Shown here in pieces: positions 41,426-50,410 of a stretch of DNA of 64,000 bases (positions are counted from its first letter, which is position 1; every line of letters starts with the position of its first letter). Under the pieces are notes generated by a model, which was not told the origin of the DNA, did no database searches, and saw nothing but the letters and a program-made list of their open reading frames with translations. This stretch comes from an uncultured Lachnospiraceae bacterium (GTDB lineage Bacteria > Bacillota > Clostridia > Lachnospirales > Lachnospiraceae). A program made the translations under genes and the position numbers. The stretch is taken from NCBI GenBank assembly GCA_910584685.1, contig CAJUAO010000005.1:1-64000 (forward strand). Direction: 5' to 3'.

Positions 41426-41891
41426 TGTAAGACAGGGAGTAAACCCTACAAATGAAATTGAGTTCGGAGTCTGCATAACAGGCAGACCGGCAGATACAGA
41501 AATGGAGACAGCAGAATATACGACCGTCAAGGATGCGGAGGGCTTAAGCATATCCATAGACGGCAAGGTAGAGGAATGGAATCCAATGGACATGCACGGC
41601 TGGGGCAGACGTTTAATGACAGCCAAAAGCTTATCTATTTCCATGGGAGGAAAGAGAAATTACGGTGACGCCGGCAATGATTATGTGGCAAGTCTGGCGT
41701 ATAAGATGGGACAGGATGTAAATTCAGCTATGAAGATTACATTTCCTAACGGAGACTGCCTTATTATGCCGTGTGTAATTAATACAACATCACTGGCAGG
41801 AGACTCTACCGCCATAGAAGCGTTGGAATGGGAAGCGCTTTCAGACGGAAGGCCTGTATATGTGCCTTACAAGGCAGCAGTGACACCATAA
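41418..41891 (+). CDS. Major tail tube protein
   Basis: 157 residues. NVRQGVNPTNEIEFGVCITG, the AEGLSISIDGKVEEW region and GDAGNDYVASLAYKMGQDVNSAMKITFPNGD are usual in tail-tube proteins of this type. It lies just before the gpG/GT pair. Confidence 0.8.
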   Translation: MSNVRQGVNPTNEIEFGVCITGRPADTEMETAEYTTVKDAEGLSISIDGKVEEWNPMDMHGWGRRLMTAKSLSISMGGKRNYGDAGNDYVASLAYKMGQDVNSAMKITFPNGDCLIMPCVINTTSLAGDSTAIEALEWEALSDGRPVYVPYKAAVTP

Positions 41892-41972
41892 TAAAACAAT
41901 ATTACACTGAGATAAAGGGAGGAGGGCATTAAGCCTCCCTCCTTATTATTAAATTTTTGGAGGATAAGAAAA

Positions 41973-42290
41973 ATGAGTAAAGTATATGATATTTCAGCAA
42001 AAATCACGAACAGCAGACCAACAATCAAGATAACAGAGGATATTATCTGCGAAGTAAATAACAGAAAAAGCGCTATTTTAAGTATACAGGCTATGTATAA
42101 GGAGGCAGCAAAGAAAAAAACAGAGGAAAAGGTAATCGTAGAAAAAGCACTTGCACTTCTTCTGGGAAATGATAATGCAGAAAAGCTGGAAAAGCTGGAC
42201 TTGCCGTTTCCTGAGTATATGGAGGTATATCACAGCGTGGTAGCATTGGCGCAGGGAGAGGACCCTACAGAGGATAAAACAACGCCCTAG
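41973..42290 (+). CDS. Tail assembly chaperone gpG
   Basis: 105 residues with a GGAGGA site. Located between tail tube and tape measure, the canonical place. The 3' end, ...ACG CCC TAG, has a CCC-T slip site immediately followed by the stop. The reading frame shifted by +1 stays open and continues as the T extension, so a fraction of ribosomes should make a gpGT fusion. Confidence 0.8.
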   Translation: MSKVYDISAKITNSRPTIKITEDIICEVNNRKSAILSIQAMYKEAAKKKTEEKVIVEKALALLLGNDNAEKLEKLDLPFPEYMEVYHSVVALAQGEDPTEDKTTP

Positions 42291-42633
42291 TCCTAGTGAA
42301 AGCTATTATGATTTATTTGACGACTGGGAGCTGGTGGAAAGCAGCTTCCTAAAGCAATACGGTATACGTATACGGCAGGATGATGATATGTCATGGTCTG
42401 AATTTTGCTCCTTATTATCAGGGCTTATGGCTGACACACCATTAGGACAGGTTGTTGCAATAAGGGCTGAAAAGGACATAAAGGTAATAAAGAAGTTCAA
42501 TAAGGAGCAGAAGCGTATATATGACCAGTGGAAGCTGGGAAGAATGAAAAAATGTAAAAAAGATAAAAAGGCTTATATGGATTACTGGCTGATGCTTCAG
42601 CAGGAATTTAAGAAAGCCTTTAGTAAGCAATAA
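42286..42633 (+). CDS. T extension of the tail chaperone, reached by +1 frameshift
   Basis: Continuation in the +1 frame: PSPSESYYDLFDDWELVESSFLKQYGIRIRQDDDMSWSEFCSLLSGL and a Lys-rich end. There is no good ribosome site for the GTG at 42334, and the open frame reaches back to the CCC codon at 42285. Homologous to gp15-type chaperone extensions (DMSWSEF motif). Listeria phage PSA uses a similar CCC-T +1 shift. Confidence 0.7.
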   Translation, partial: PSPSESYYDLFDDWELVESSFLKQYGIRIRQDDDMSWSEFCSLLSGLMADTPLGQVVAIRAEKDIKVIKKFNKEQKRIYDQWKLGRMKKCKKDKKAYMDYWLMLQQEFKKAFSKQ

Positions 42634-42666
42634 AAATATATAAGGCAGAGAGAGGAGGTGGACATA

Positions 42667-45600
42667 TTGGCAGGAGAAAGCAGAGACAGGTCGGTAGTGG
42701 CGCAGTTGTCCTTTGAATTAGGCATAGATACAGACAGCCTTTATAAGGAGCTTACGCAGTTTACAAATAAGGCAGACAGGCAGCTTACGTCTTCATTTGC
42801 AAATACAGGAAAGAACATGGGAAAGAAGCTGCTGGCAGGCTTTGGCTTTGGAGCCGCCATATATAAGCTAAAGGAGTTTATCAGCTCAAGCGTAGAATTA
42901 GGCTCAAATCTTACAGAAGTACAAAACGTGGTAGATACCTCGTTTAAGACAATGAGCAGCGCAGTAGATACATTTGCAAAGGATGCCATGTATAATTTTG
43001 GCTTATCTGAAACTGTAGCAAAAAAATACATGGGAACAATAGGAGCCATGAACAATGCATTTGGATTTACGGAAAAAGCAAGCTATGACATGGCAGAGGC
43101 AGTAACAGGACTGGCGGGAGATGTAGCCTCCTTTTTTAATATGGAGTCTGACGAAGCATTTACAAAGCTCAAAAGCATATGGACAGGGGAAACTGAAACC
43201 TTAAAGGACTTAGGTGTAGTTATGACACAGACAGCGCTTGACCAGTACGCATTAAATAACGGCTTCGGCAAAACCACCGCAAAGATGACAGAGCAGGAAA
43301 AGGTAATGCTGCGCTTCCAATATGTTACAAATGCATTGTCTGACGCCACAGGAGATTTTGTTAAAACACAGGATACCTGGGCAAATCAGACAAGAGTACT
43401 GTCCTTAAGGATTGAAAGCCTTAAGGCAACGATGGGACAGGGCTTTATTAACCTGTTTACGCCTATACTGCGAGGCTTAAATTCAATGCTTGAAAAGCTG
43501 TCGGCAGTAGCAGAGGGCTTTAAGCTGTTTACGGAAAGCATAACCGGAACAACATCAGTAACACAGGGCTTTGCAAATGTAGCGGCAGGAGCGCAGAATG
43601 CAGCAGGAAATGTTGATAATATAACCACATCCCTTCAAAAAGCAAAAAAAGAGCTGGCAGGCTTTGACAAAATAACAAAAATAGGTGATGAAAGCAATAA
43701 TGCATCATCAGGCACTGGTGCTCCTACAGATACTGACATAGGAAATATGGGAGAGGCAGCAGGGGAAGTAAGCTCTATGGCTAATTCCATAGCAGATGCG
43801 CTGGAGCCGTTGAGAAAGCTTATAGAGGACTGGAAGATTGGAGATTTCTTTTCTGTAGGCGGAGATGTATCTGATTTGGTAATACAGATAAACGACTTTA
43901 TAGCTGAGGCTATAGCGTCAGTAAACTGGGAAAAGCTTGGTGCAAATGTAGGAGCCTTCTTACGGGGAATAAAGTGGCTTGATGTGCTTAAAAGTATTGG
44001 AGACGTTATAGGTGAGGCGCTTGATGGCGCAATAGATTTTTGGTTTGGCTCATTTTCAGAAGCGCCGTTTGAAACTGCGCTTATAACGGCCATGGCGTTA
44101 TGGAAATTTACAGGGGTAGGAAAGGCTCTTGTAGGAAAGATAAATACAGCGCTTGGTGCCTCAATTCCGGCAGAAGGCTTTAGCTTAAAGTCAGCTTTAA
44201 AGGTTATGTTACAATTAGTTTTTGCATTTAAGGTTGGCGATAAAATAGGCTCTGAGCTGGCAAAAATGCTTGATGATGAAGTGTCAGATATACTGGGAGA
44301 AGATACCTTTTTTGATTATGTATTTAAGTTTGGAGTTTCAGACGGATTGAAGGAGCTTGGAAGTGCATTCGATGAAATGATGACAGAGCTTGTAACAGGT
44401 ATACCAAGTAAAGTATCGGCGCTTGCAGAAAATATCAACAATGAAGTCGAAAATATAAATCTAAAGAAGATAAATTTGCAAATTGGTTTTGATAATATTG
44501 ATAAAACGGCAGAAAAAATACAATTAGTAGCCGATGCATATTATGCATTATCACAAAGTGCCGGTTTGTCTGATGAAGATTTAAGGAAACTCAGCAAATA
44601 CAGGCAAGAATTGGAAACTTTCGGTATAAATGTAGAAGGGTATATTAATCCTGAAACTAATGCATGGGTAGGCGCCAAAGCGGCGTTAGATGAATTAATA
44701 TTATCGCAAAAGAAACATTTAAAAACACTGGCTTATCAGGATGCAATAGTCGAGGGTGAAAAGGCTTTAATTTCTTTGGAAAGTGAAATTGCCAATGTGG
44801 AAAAGGAAATTGGGAAAAATGCCAAATACCAAAATATTATTGACCAGATACAGAACATGGAGGATGCCGGATATTCTCTGAATGAAGTATTGGATACAAT
44901 TTATGCAGGCAAAAATTCTTTGGAGTATAAAGAATTTTTTGGGAAGACAAATCAATCTGACGCAAAAGCGGCTGTAAAGTTGTATCAAAGTTTACGTAAG
45001 GTGACAACAGAATACAAAAATCAAGAAAAGTATATTTCCGGATTATATGCAGAAGTTGACATATTGAATGGAAATATTAATGAAAGCAATAAGCTTGTAA
45101 GTAGTGGAATTACACAAGCAGAAGGTTTAGATGATGTTGTACAAGATATTGGAAGTTCGAGTAAGAAAACAACTGAGTTGGTTGCAGGTAGTGTCTCAAA
45201 TATGAATAATTCACTGGGAAGGCTTGAAAAAAATCAAAGCTTGACTATGAATACGTCACAAGCTGAGAAGTCCACAGCTTGGGGCGTTGCAAATATGAAT
45301 AATTCATTAGGAAGACTTAACAAAAATCAAAGTCTGACTACGAATACATCGCAAGCCGAAAAGTCCACGACTTTGGGTATTGCAAATATGAATACATCAA
45401 TAAGCAAGTTGGATAAAAAACAAAACTTAGCTATGAATACTACGCCGGCAATAAACATTGTGCAGAGAACTGTGCCCATAGTAAACAAAACCTTAGAAGG
45501 GATTAAAACGGTAGCCATAAATTTAGGAACATCAAATGCATTATCTCAGGCAGAAAGATTACGAGGTGGAATTGAATCAGCTCTTAAAGGCATAAATATA

Positions 45601-46146
45601 GGCATTGAAGTTAAGCTTAATGCCAAGGTAAAAGACACCATAGCGGCAGGATTTAACGCAGGGCTTGCCGTAAAACAAATGGCAGGAGAAATAAAAGCCT
45701 ATGCAACAGGAGGCTTCCCGGAGGATGGCTTATTTTTTGCAAACCACAATGAGCTTGTAGGCAAATTTTCAAACGGAAATACGGCCGTAGCCAACAATGA
45801 ACAAATACTTACAGGTATAGAAAATGCCACATCAAGAGGAATACTTGGAGGACTTGCAGCAGTAAATTTAAGAAGCGGTATGGCGGCTCCTCCACCATTG
45901 GCAATGACAAGTAAGTATAGCGCCAATGAAAATGAAATAAAGCAGATGATACAGGAGGTAGTGTCACAGGGCAGTACCGGAAGCGGATACACAAAAGAAA
46001 TGCTTACTGTATTGAAGGAGCTTTTACAGCTTATAAGAGAGCTTGATTTAGATATAGTCATAGACGGAAAGAAGCTTAAGGATATTATAGTAGACCGGAT
46101 AAACGAGCATACACAGCAGACAGGCGTATGTGAAATACAGATATAG
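42667..46146 (+). CDS. Tail tape measure protein
   Basis: 1,159 residues from TTG 42667 (GAGGAGGTG site, 5-6 bp spacing); a GTG at 42658 overlaps that site. The long, helical protein sets tail length. Near the start it has GAAIYKLKEFISSSVELGSNLTEVQNVVDTSF and MYNFGLSETVAKKYMGTIGAMNNAFGF, standard for the family, then a hydrophobic middle, and three repeats of 31 residues at 45199-45460. Its size predicts a tail of about 170 nm at roughly 1.5 angstrom per residue. The part from 44300 to 45500 is more AT-rich. Confidence 0.88.
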   Translation: MAGESRDRSVVAQLSFELGIDTDSLYKELTQFTNKADRQLTSSFANTGKNMGKKLLAGFGFGAAIYKLKEFISSSVELGSNLTEVQNVVDTSFKTMSSAVDTFAKDAMYNFGLSETVAKKYMGTIGAMNNAFGFTEKASYDMAEAVTGLAGDVASFFNMESDEAFTKLKSIWTGETETLKDLGVVMTQTALDQYALNNGFGKTTAKMTEQEKVMLRFQYVTNALSDATGDFVKTQDTWANQTRVLSLRIESLKATMGQGFINLFTPILRGLNSMLEKLSAVAEGFKLFTESITGTTSVTQGFANVAAGAQNAAGNVDNITTSLQKAKKELAGFDKITKIGDESNNASSGTGAPTDTDIGNMGEAAGEVSSMANSIADALEPLRKLIEDWKIGDFFSVGGDVSDLVIQINDFIAEAIASVNWEKLGANVGAFLRGIKWLDVLKSIGDVIGEALDGAIDFWFGSFSEAPFETALITAMALWKFTGVGKALVGKINTALGASIPAEGFSLKSALKVMLQLVFAFKVGDKIGSELAKMLDDEVSDILGEDTFFDYVFKFGVSDGLKELGSAFDEMMTELVTGIPSKVSALAENINNEVENINLKKINLQIGFDNIDKTAEKIQLVADAYYALSQSAGLSDEDLRKLSKYRQELETFGINVEGYINPETNAWVGAKAALDELILSQKKHLKTLAYQDAIVEGEKALISLESEIANVEKEIGKNAKYQNIIDQIQNMEDAGYSLNEVLDTIYAGKNSLEYKEFFGKTNQSDAKAAVKLYQSLRKVTTEYKNQEKYISGLYAEVDILNGNINESNKLVSSGITQAEGLDDVVQDIGSSSKKTTELVAGSVSNMNNSLGRLEKNQSLTMNTSQAEKSTAWGVANMNNSLGRLNKNQSLTTNTSQAEKSTTLGIANMNTSISKLDKKQNLAMNTTPAINIVQRTVPIVNKTLEGIKTVAINLGTSNALSQAERLRGGIESALKGINIGIEVKLNAKVKDTIAAGFNAGLAVKQMAGEIKAYATGGFPEDGLFFANHNELVGKFSNGNTAVANNEQILTGIENATSRGILGGLAAVNLRSGMAAPPPLAMTSKYSANENEIKQMIQEVVSQGSTGSGYTKEMLTVLKELLQLIRELDLDIVIDGKKLKDIIVDRINEHTQQTGVCEIQI
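45199..45460 (+). repeat. 93-bp tandem repeats within the tape measure gene
   Basis: AATATGAAT recurs at 45199, 45292 and 45385, a period of 93 bp (31 residues, NMNNSLGRLEKNQSLTMN type). Two full copies are followed by a diverged partial one. Copy number changes would alter tail length by whole repeats without a frameshift. Confidence 0.85.
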
Positions 46147-46161
46147 GAGGAATACGTTATT

Positions 46162-46530
46162 ATGGAAGAAATACTGATAAGCAGACAAGGCGGAAAAAGA
46201 ATACCTCTCCCGGCACCTTCCACTATATCTGTGGGAGATGAAATATTATGGTCATCCAACACCGGAAGGTCATCTACCGGAAAAATGGTAGGAGATGTAA
46301 TAGCTGAAAAAGAAACCCTCAATATAAAATGGCAGTACATAACGGCAGCAGAAAAAAATATTATAAAGACAGCATTATCAACAGGTTTCTTTCCCATAGA
46401 AATTAATATAGACGGAAATCCCTACGCCATAACGGCATACAGAGGCACATTAAAGTATGAAGCCATGGGCAGGCTGGATGACGGCATATATTATTTTAAG
46501 GAAGTATCTACGGATATAGTAGAGCAATAG
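46162..46530 (+). CDS. Distal tail-associated protein, 122 residues
   Basis: Located between tape measure and the large tail protein. Beta-rich with ISVGDEILWSSNTGRSSTGKMVGDVIAEKETLNIKWQYITAAEKNII, a pattern of small baseplate/tail proteins in clostridial phages. Takes the place of a Dit gene. Confidence 0.6.
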   Translation: MEEILISRQGGKRIPLPAPSTISVGDEILWSSNTGRSSTGKMVGDVIAEKETLNIKWQYITAAEKNIIKTALSTGFFPIEINIDGNPYAITAYRGTLKYEAMGRLDDGIYYFKEVSTDIVEQ

Positions 46531-46542
46531 ACGGAGGCAAAT

Positions 46543-49059
46543 ATGTATAATACAACAAAACAATGCCAGGAGGTTTTAGGAAGCAGCGGCAGAAGCTTTG
46601 CTGCTTTTTTTATACCGGAAAATGAAACAACTGAATATAGGGAAATAAAGAGTATTAAAATATCTGCCATGTCGTCATCTGACGGACAAATTACTATCGG
46701 GGATACATCATCAAAAAGAATTGAGATAATGGCAATAGCTGCTTCAAAGCTGACAGAAGGACAGAAAATATATGTATATGAAAGCGTGAAGCTGGATGAT
46801 GAAACATATCAGGATATACCCATGGGAAAATACACTATTACATCTTTAATGGAAAGAGGCGGTATTACGACTATAGAAGGGGCAGGACCTTTAAGCGTAG
46901 AGGCATATACCGCCTACTTTTCAAAACTGACATATCCTTCTGATACTGTAGCCATGCTTAAAGAAATATCTGTCATAACAGGAATACAAATAAATGTTGA
47001 AAATCTTACTCCAATACCTTTTGAAAAAAAGCCGGAAGGTTATATATGCCGGGAAATAATAGGCTATATAGCAGCTCTTTACGGCAAAAATGCCGTAGAG
47101 GAAAGAGATGGGAGCATATCCTTAAAATGGTATGAGCATCAGGAAACAGATATATTTTCAGACAGGACAGAACTTCCGGAGCTTAAAAAATCAGATTTTA
47201 TTGTAAATAAGCTTCGGTGCGATGTTTCCCCTGAGGTATCATATATTAAAGGAAGCGGAACAGGGATTACAATATCAAATCCTTTTATGACAGAAGCTAT
47301 AATGGAAAACGTATGGAAACAGATACAGGGATATACATACAGGCCGGCAGAAATAAACGTTAAAAGCGGAAATCCATGCATAGACCAGTGGGACAGCTAT
47401 TCATACGGAATATACAATATAATATGCGCATGTATAGAACATAAATATGACGGAGGCGTACAAAACACCATAACAAGTCACGGAGAATCCGAAACAGAGG
47501 CAGGTATAGACTTTAAGGGACCTACATCCATAGTATTGGAACGATATGCTGCAGAGTTTGTTTTAGTAAACGAGGCGTTAGTTCATAAGCTTTCAGTTGA
47601 TGAGGCAGACATTAAATACCTCAAATCAACCGAACTAACAACCATAGAAGCCGACATCAAAAACGCCGTAATAGGCAGCCTCTCCGCAGAATTTGCCACA
47701 GTAGACTATCTGGAAGCAAACTACGCACAGCTAAACCTTGCAAATGTAGAAAAAGCAACTATAGGAACAGTACTGGCAGACGTAGGACTTATTACCGAAG
47801 CAACCATTGTAAACGGCCATGTAACAGGCTACCTTGACAGCGTAAACATAAACGCCAACAGCATAACGGCAGGAGATTTATCCGTAGAACGTCTCATTAT
47901 GCGTGGAAGCGAAAACTCAGTAATATACGCACTAAACAACATAACAGGAGCCCTGCAGGCCCAAAACGTAGACACCATAAACGGAGAAGTCCTCACCAAA
48001 CGAACAGTCACAGCCGACAGGCTAGTCGCAAAAAGCATTACCGCAAACGAAATAGCAGCAAGCACTATTACAGCCAATAATATAGCGACCAATGCGGTAA
48101 CAGCAGATAAGCTGTCAGCAAATGCCGTTACAACAGCCAAGCTTGCCGCCAATGCAGTAACGACAGATAAATTATCAGCTAATGCAGTAACAGCAGATAA
48201 TATAGCGACCAATGCCGTTACAACAGCCAAGCTTGCTGCCAATGCAGTAACAGCAGATAAATTAAGCGTATCAACCCTGAGCGCAATAACGGCAAATCTT
48301 GGAACAGTTACCGCCGGAACAATTAACATGAGCAATGTGAATGAAAAATCGGCATATATCACATATAAAGACAAAAACGGATACTACAATAACATTGGTG
48401 CATACGGTATGGATTTATCTGCAGAAAGAACAACCACACATGTTAGCGCCGGATATATTAATATGCAGCTAAATGACAGCGAAGCAGCAATAGCCATGAC
48501 AAGGTATTCAACAGATTACGCAACAGATATAGCACCTGGGTGGGGAATATTCTCTCACCGTCTATCCGTAGGAGGCTACAACAACACCTCTTACGCATTA
48601 TCAACCGCCTCCTTTATATGCAACTCATGGGTACGCACTGTCGGCAGTACTGGCTGGTACAATGAAACCTACGGCGGTGGCTGGTATATGTCAGATACCA
48701 CATGGATAAGAGCTCACAATAATAAGAACATTTATACCGGAGGAACAATACAAGGAGGAACTGTCAAAACAAGCGGAGGAGTTAATCTTGCTACAGTAAA
48801 CAGCAATTTAGGAGGAATGCAGTTTAGTTATCTGAGTATAACATCACCGCCAACCACAGGTTCTTATGTACACATAGCAAATGTACCAAATTACGGAAAT
48901 GTTTTTTCAGCAGTGATACAACGCAGTGACAATTCAGCATGGCAGCATGTTGCGACTGAAGTTACATTTTATATACTTAGTGGAAAACTATATGGCTATG
49001 TATCTAATTCATTTTGGTGCAGCAGACCATTAAGGGTAACAGTAGCTAATCATGCTTAA
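46543..49059 (+). CDS. Tail-associated receptor-binding / fibre protein
   Basis: 838 residues, TGGAGGC site. The N-terminal 340 form a baseplate-like domain (ITIGDTSSKRIEIMAIAASKL, GKYTITSLMERGGITTIEGAGPLSVEAYTAYF). A beta-helix-like shaft follows (VEKATIGTVLADVGLITEATIVNGHVTG) and then seven 10-residue repeats (NAVTADKLSA, NAVTTAKLAA; about 507-576). The C-terminal 190 residues are the probable receptor-binding tip. From about 47620 the codons become C-rich, so the tip and shaft appear to be a recombined module, as is usual for host-range genes. Confidence 0.8.
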   Translation: MYNTTKQCQEVLGSSGRSFAAFFIPENETTEYREIKSIKISAMSSSDGQITIGDTSSKRIEIMAIAASKLTEGQKIYVYESVKLDDETYQDIPMGKYTITSLMERGGITTIEGAGPLSVEAYTAYFSKLTYPSDTVAMLKEISVITGIQINVENLTPIPFEKKPEGYICREIIGYIAALYGKNAVEERDGSISLKWYEHQETDIFSDRTELPELKKSDFIVNKLRCDVSPEVSYIKGSGTGITISNPFMTEAIMENVWKQIQGYTYRPAEINVKSGNPCIDQWDSYSYGIYNIICACIEHKYDGGVQNTITSHGESETEAGIDFKGPTSIVLERYAAEFVLVNEALVHKLSVDEADIKYLKSTELTTIEADIKNAVIGSLSAEFATVDYLEANYAQLNLANVEKATIGTVLADVGLITEATIVNGHVTGYLDSVNINANSITAGDLSVERLIMRGSENSVIYALNNITGALQAQNVDTINGEVLTKRTVTADRLVAKSITANEIAASTITANNIATNAVTADKLSANAVTTAKLAANAVTTDKLSANAVTADNIATNAVTTAKLAANAVTADKLSVSTLSAITANLGTVTAGTINMSNVNEKSAYITYKDKNGYYNNIGAYGMDLSAERTTTHVSAGYINMQLNDSEAAIAMTRYSTDYATDIAPGWGIFSHRLSVGGYNNTSYALSTASFICNSWVRTVGSTGWYNETYGGGWYMSDTTWIRAHNNKNIYTGGTIQGGTVKTSGGVNLATVNSNLGGMQFSYLSITSPPTTGSYVHIANVPNYGNVFSAVIQRSDNSAWQHVATEVTFYILSGKLYGYVSNSFWCSRPLRVTVANHA
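48061..48270 (+). repeat. Seven 30-bp tandem repeats in the fibre gene
   Basis: Units at 48061, 48091, 48121, 48151, 48181, 48211 and 48241, each encoding a 10-residue shaft repeat. Two types alternate (AATGCCGTTACAACAGCCAA and AATGCAGTAACAGCAGATAA starts). Gain or loss of units would change shaft length in frame. Confidence 0.9.
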
Positions 49060-49130
49060 AATTATATTGTATGTAACAGAATTTAATAAATGTCCGAACC
49101 ACACATGATATAACAGCAAAGAGATACAAT

Positions 49131-49159
49131 TTGCATTATCCCAGAAGATAATGTATAAT
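49131..49159 (+). promoter_or_regulatory. Sigma-A promoter before the lysis cassette
   Basis: TTGCAT (49131-49136) and TATAAT (49154-49159), 17-bp spacer. The transcript meets a terminator 25 nt later. The rest of 49060-49130 shows nothing. Confidence 0.7.
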
Positions 49160-49188
49160 ATATCCAAACTAAAAACAGAGCCAAAGAG

Positions 49189-49226
49189 CCGGATACATAG
49201 AACAAAATCTATGTATTCGGTTTTTT
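49189..49226 (+). terminator. Terminator between tail and lysis genes
   Basis: CCGGATACATAGA/TCTATGTATTCGG (13-bp stem, one G-T pair, 6-nt loop) followed by six Ts. It ends the tail operon and also attenuates the promoter at 49131. Confidence 0.85.
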
Positions 49227-49248
49227 GTTGCTCGGAAAGGAGAGAAAA

Positions 49249-49491
49249 ATGTTAAACATATCAAAAACAACAAACCTAAGCGGAAACAGCACCATAGGCG
49301 CAGAAACCGCAGCAACAATGTACGCCGTCATCAGCGAGGACGGCAGCGTAAACATCAGCGCAAACACCTGCAACACAGAACTGGCAGCAAAAAACAAGGA
49401 AACAGTAAGAAACGACATAGCAGCCTTTCAGGAGGCAGTCTATGCAGCACAGGACCAGTTCCAAAAGGAACTTCAACAGAAGGAGGCTTAA
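49249..49491 (+). CDS. Small late protein, 80 residues
   Basis: GAAAGGAGAG site. LNISKTTNLSGNSTIGAETAATMYAVISEDGSVNISANTC is a beta pattern; the C-terminal part is a helix (NDIAAFQEAVYAAQDQFQKELQQ). Small proteins of this kind open the lysis cassette in clostridial phages. Function unknown. Confidence 0.6.
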   Translation: MLNISKTTNLSGNSTIGAETAATMYAVISEDGSVNISANTCNTELAAKNKETVRNDIAAFQEAVYAAQDQFQKELQQKEA

Positions 49492-49494
49492 ACC

Positions 49495-49917
49495 ATGAAA
49501 AACAAAGAAATAGTCAAAGCATTAAATGATATTGAAGAACTGTTTAAAAACAGAAGGCAGCTAAAGCAAAACAATCCGTCAATGGAAAATCTTCCGGTAG
49601 ACATCAACCTTAAGATAATAAAAAACAAAAAGAGCTTAGAAGCCGCCTATGATGTCTATGATGTAGTCCGCAAAGAAATAATGACACAGATAGCAGGCAT
49701 AAGCACAGAAAACATGGAAGCGCTTACAGAGGACGAAAAGGAAAGAATAAAGTCTACCAACAGGCAGATAGGAGAACTGCTGGAAGCAGAAAATACCATA
49801 AACGTGGAAATGATAGATGAAACAGACATAGAGCGCAGCAACATGGACATAGAGGAGCTTGCAGCGCTAAGCTTTATGATTAATCTTAAGACAGGCGTAT
49901 GCGAAAAACAGGTATAG
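49495..49917 (+). CDS. Hypothetical late protein, 140 residues
   Basis: Begins 3 bp after the previous gene with an AGGAGGC site. All helical and strongly charged (IEELFKNRRQLKQNNPSMENL, EDEKERIKSTNRQIGELLEAENTINVEMIDETDIE). No family recognised. It lies between tail and holin genes. Confidence 0.55.
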   Translation: MKNKEIVKALNDIEELFKNRRQLKQNNPSMENLPVDINLKIIKNKKSLEAAYDVYDVVRKEIMTQIAGISTENMEALTEDEKERIKSTNRQIGELLEAENTINVEMIDETDIERSNMDIEELAALSFMINLKTGVCEKQV

Positions 49918-49929
49918 GAGGAAAAAGCC

Positions 49930-50406
49930 ATGGAAAAAATAAAAGCAGTATTCATAACCATATTCAGCGCATTAAGCAGCTTACTGGGAGCATTGGCAAT
50001 ACCCATAATACTACTGGTGTTATGCAATATAACAGACTACATAACAGGACTGGCGGCAGTCAGGTACAGAAAGCAGCAGATAAGCAGTTACACAAGCATA
50101 AGGGGAATAATAAAAAAAGTCTGCATGTGGCTGTTAATAGCAGTAGGAGCAATGATGGACAGGCTCATACTATACGCCTGCTCCGAGATAGGCTTCAAAA
50201 TACCATTCACCTTCGCAATAGCATGCGTAGTAGCAATATGGCTCATATGCAATGAAATTATATCCATACTTGAGAATATAAATGATATAGGAGTGCCAAT
50301 GCCGTTATTTATGAAAAAACTAGTATGGAACATAAAAAGCCAGATAGAAGAAAAAACCCGTATAGACGACAAAGCAAATATAAAAGAAAATGAAAGGCAG
50401 GAATAA
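49930..50406 (+). CDS. Phage holin
   Basis: 158 residues with three or four spans (IFSALSSLLGALAIPIILLVLCNITDYITGL, KVCMWLLIAVGAMMDRLILYA, AIACVVAIWLICNEIISILENI). NITDYITGLAAVRYRKQQISSYTSIRGIIKKVCMWLL and ENINDIGVPMP are hallmarks of the toxin-secretion/lysis holin family. It makes holes for the endolysin encoded next. Confidence 0.87.
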   Translation: MEKIKAVFITIFSALSSLLGALAIPIILLVLCNITDYITGLAAVRYRKQQISSYTSIRGIIKKVCMWLLIAVGAMMDRLILYACSEIGFKIPFTFAIACVVAIWLICNEIISILENINDIGVPMPLFMKKLVWNIKSQIEEKTRIDDKANIKENERQE

Positions 50407-50410
50407 AACT

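Noticed and set aside
42334..42633. T extension as an independent gene starting at GTG 42334
   Set aside because: No ribosome site, and the same frame is open back to the CCC slip codon, so a frameshift product is more likely.
48061..48270. CRISPR-like array
   Set aside because: The 30-bp units are directly adjacent, in frame and encode a peptide repeat; no spacers or cas genes exist in the window.
47829..48374. Long open frame on the minus strand in the fibre gene (181 codons)
   Set aside because: It lies opposite the 30-bp repeats and is a by-product of their codon pattern; there is no ribosome site and the plus frame is clearly coding.
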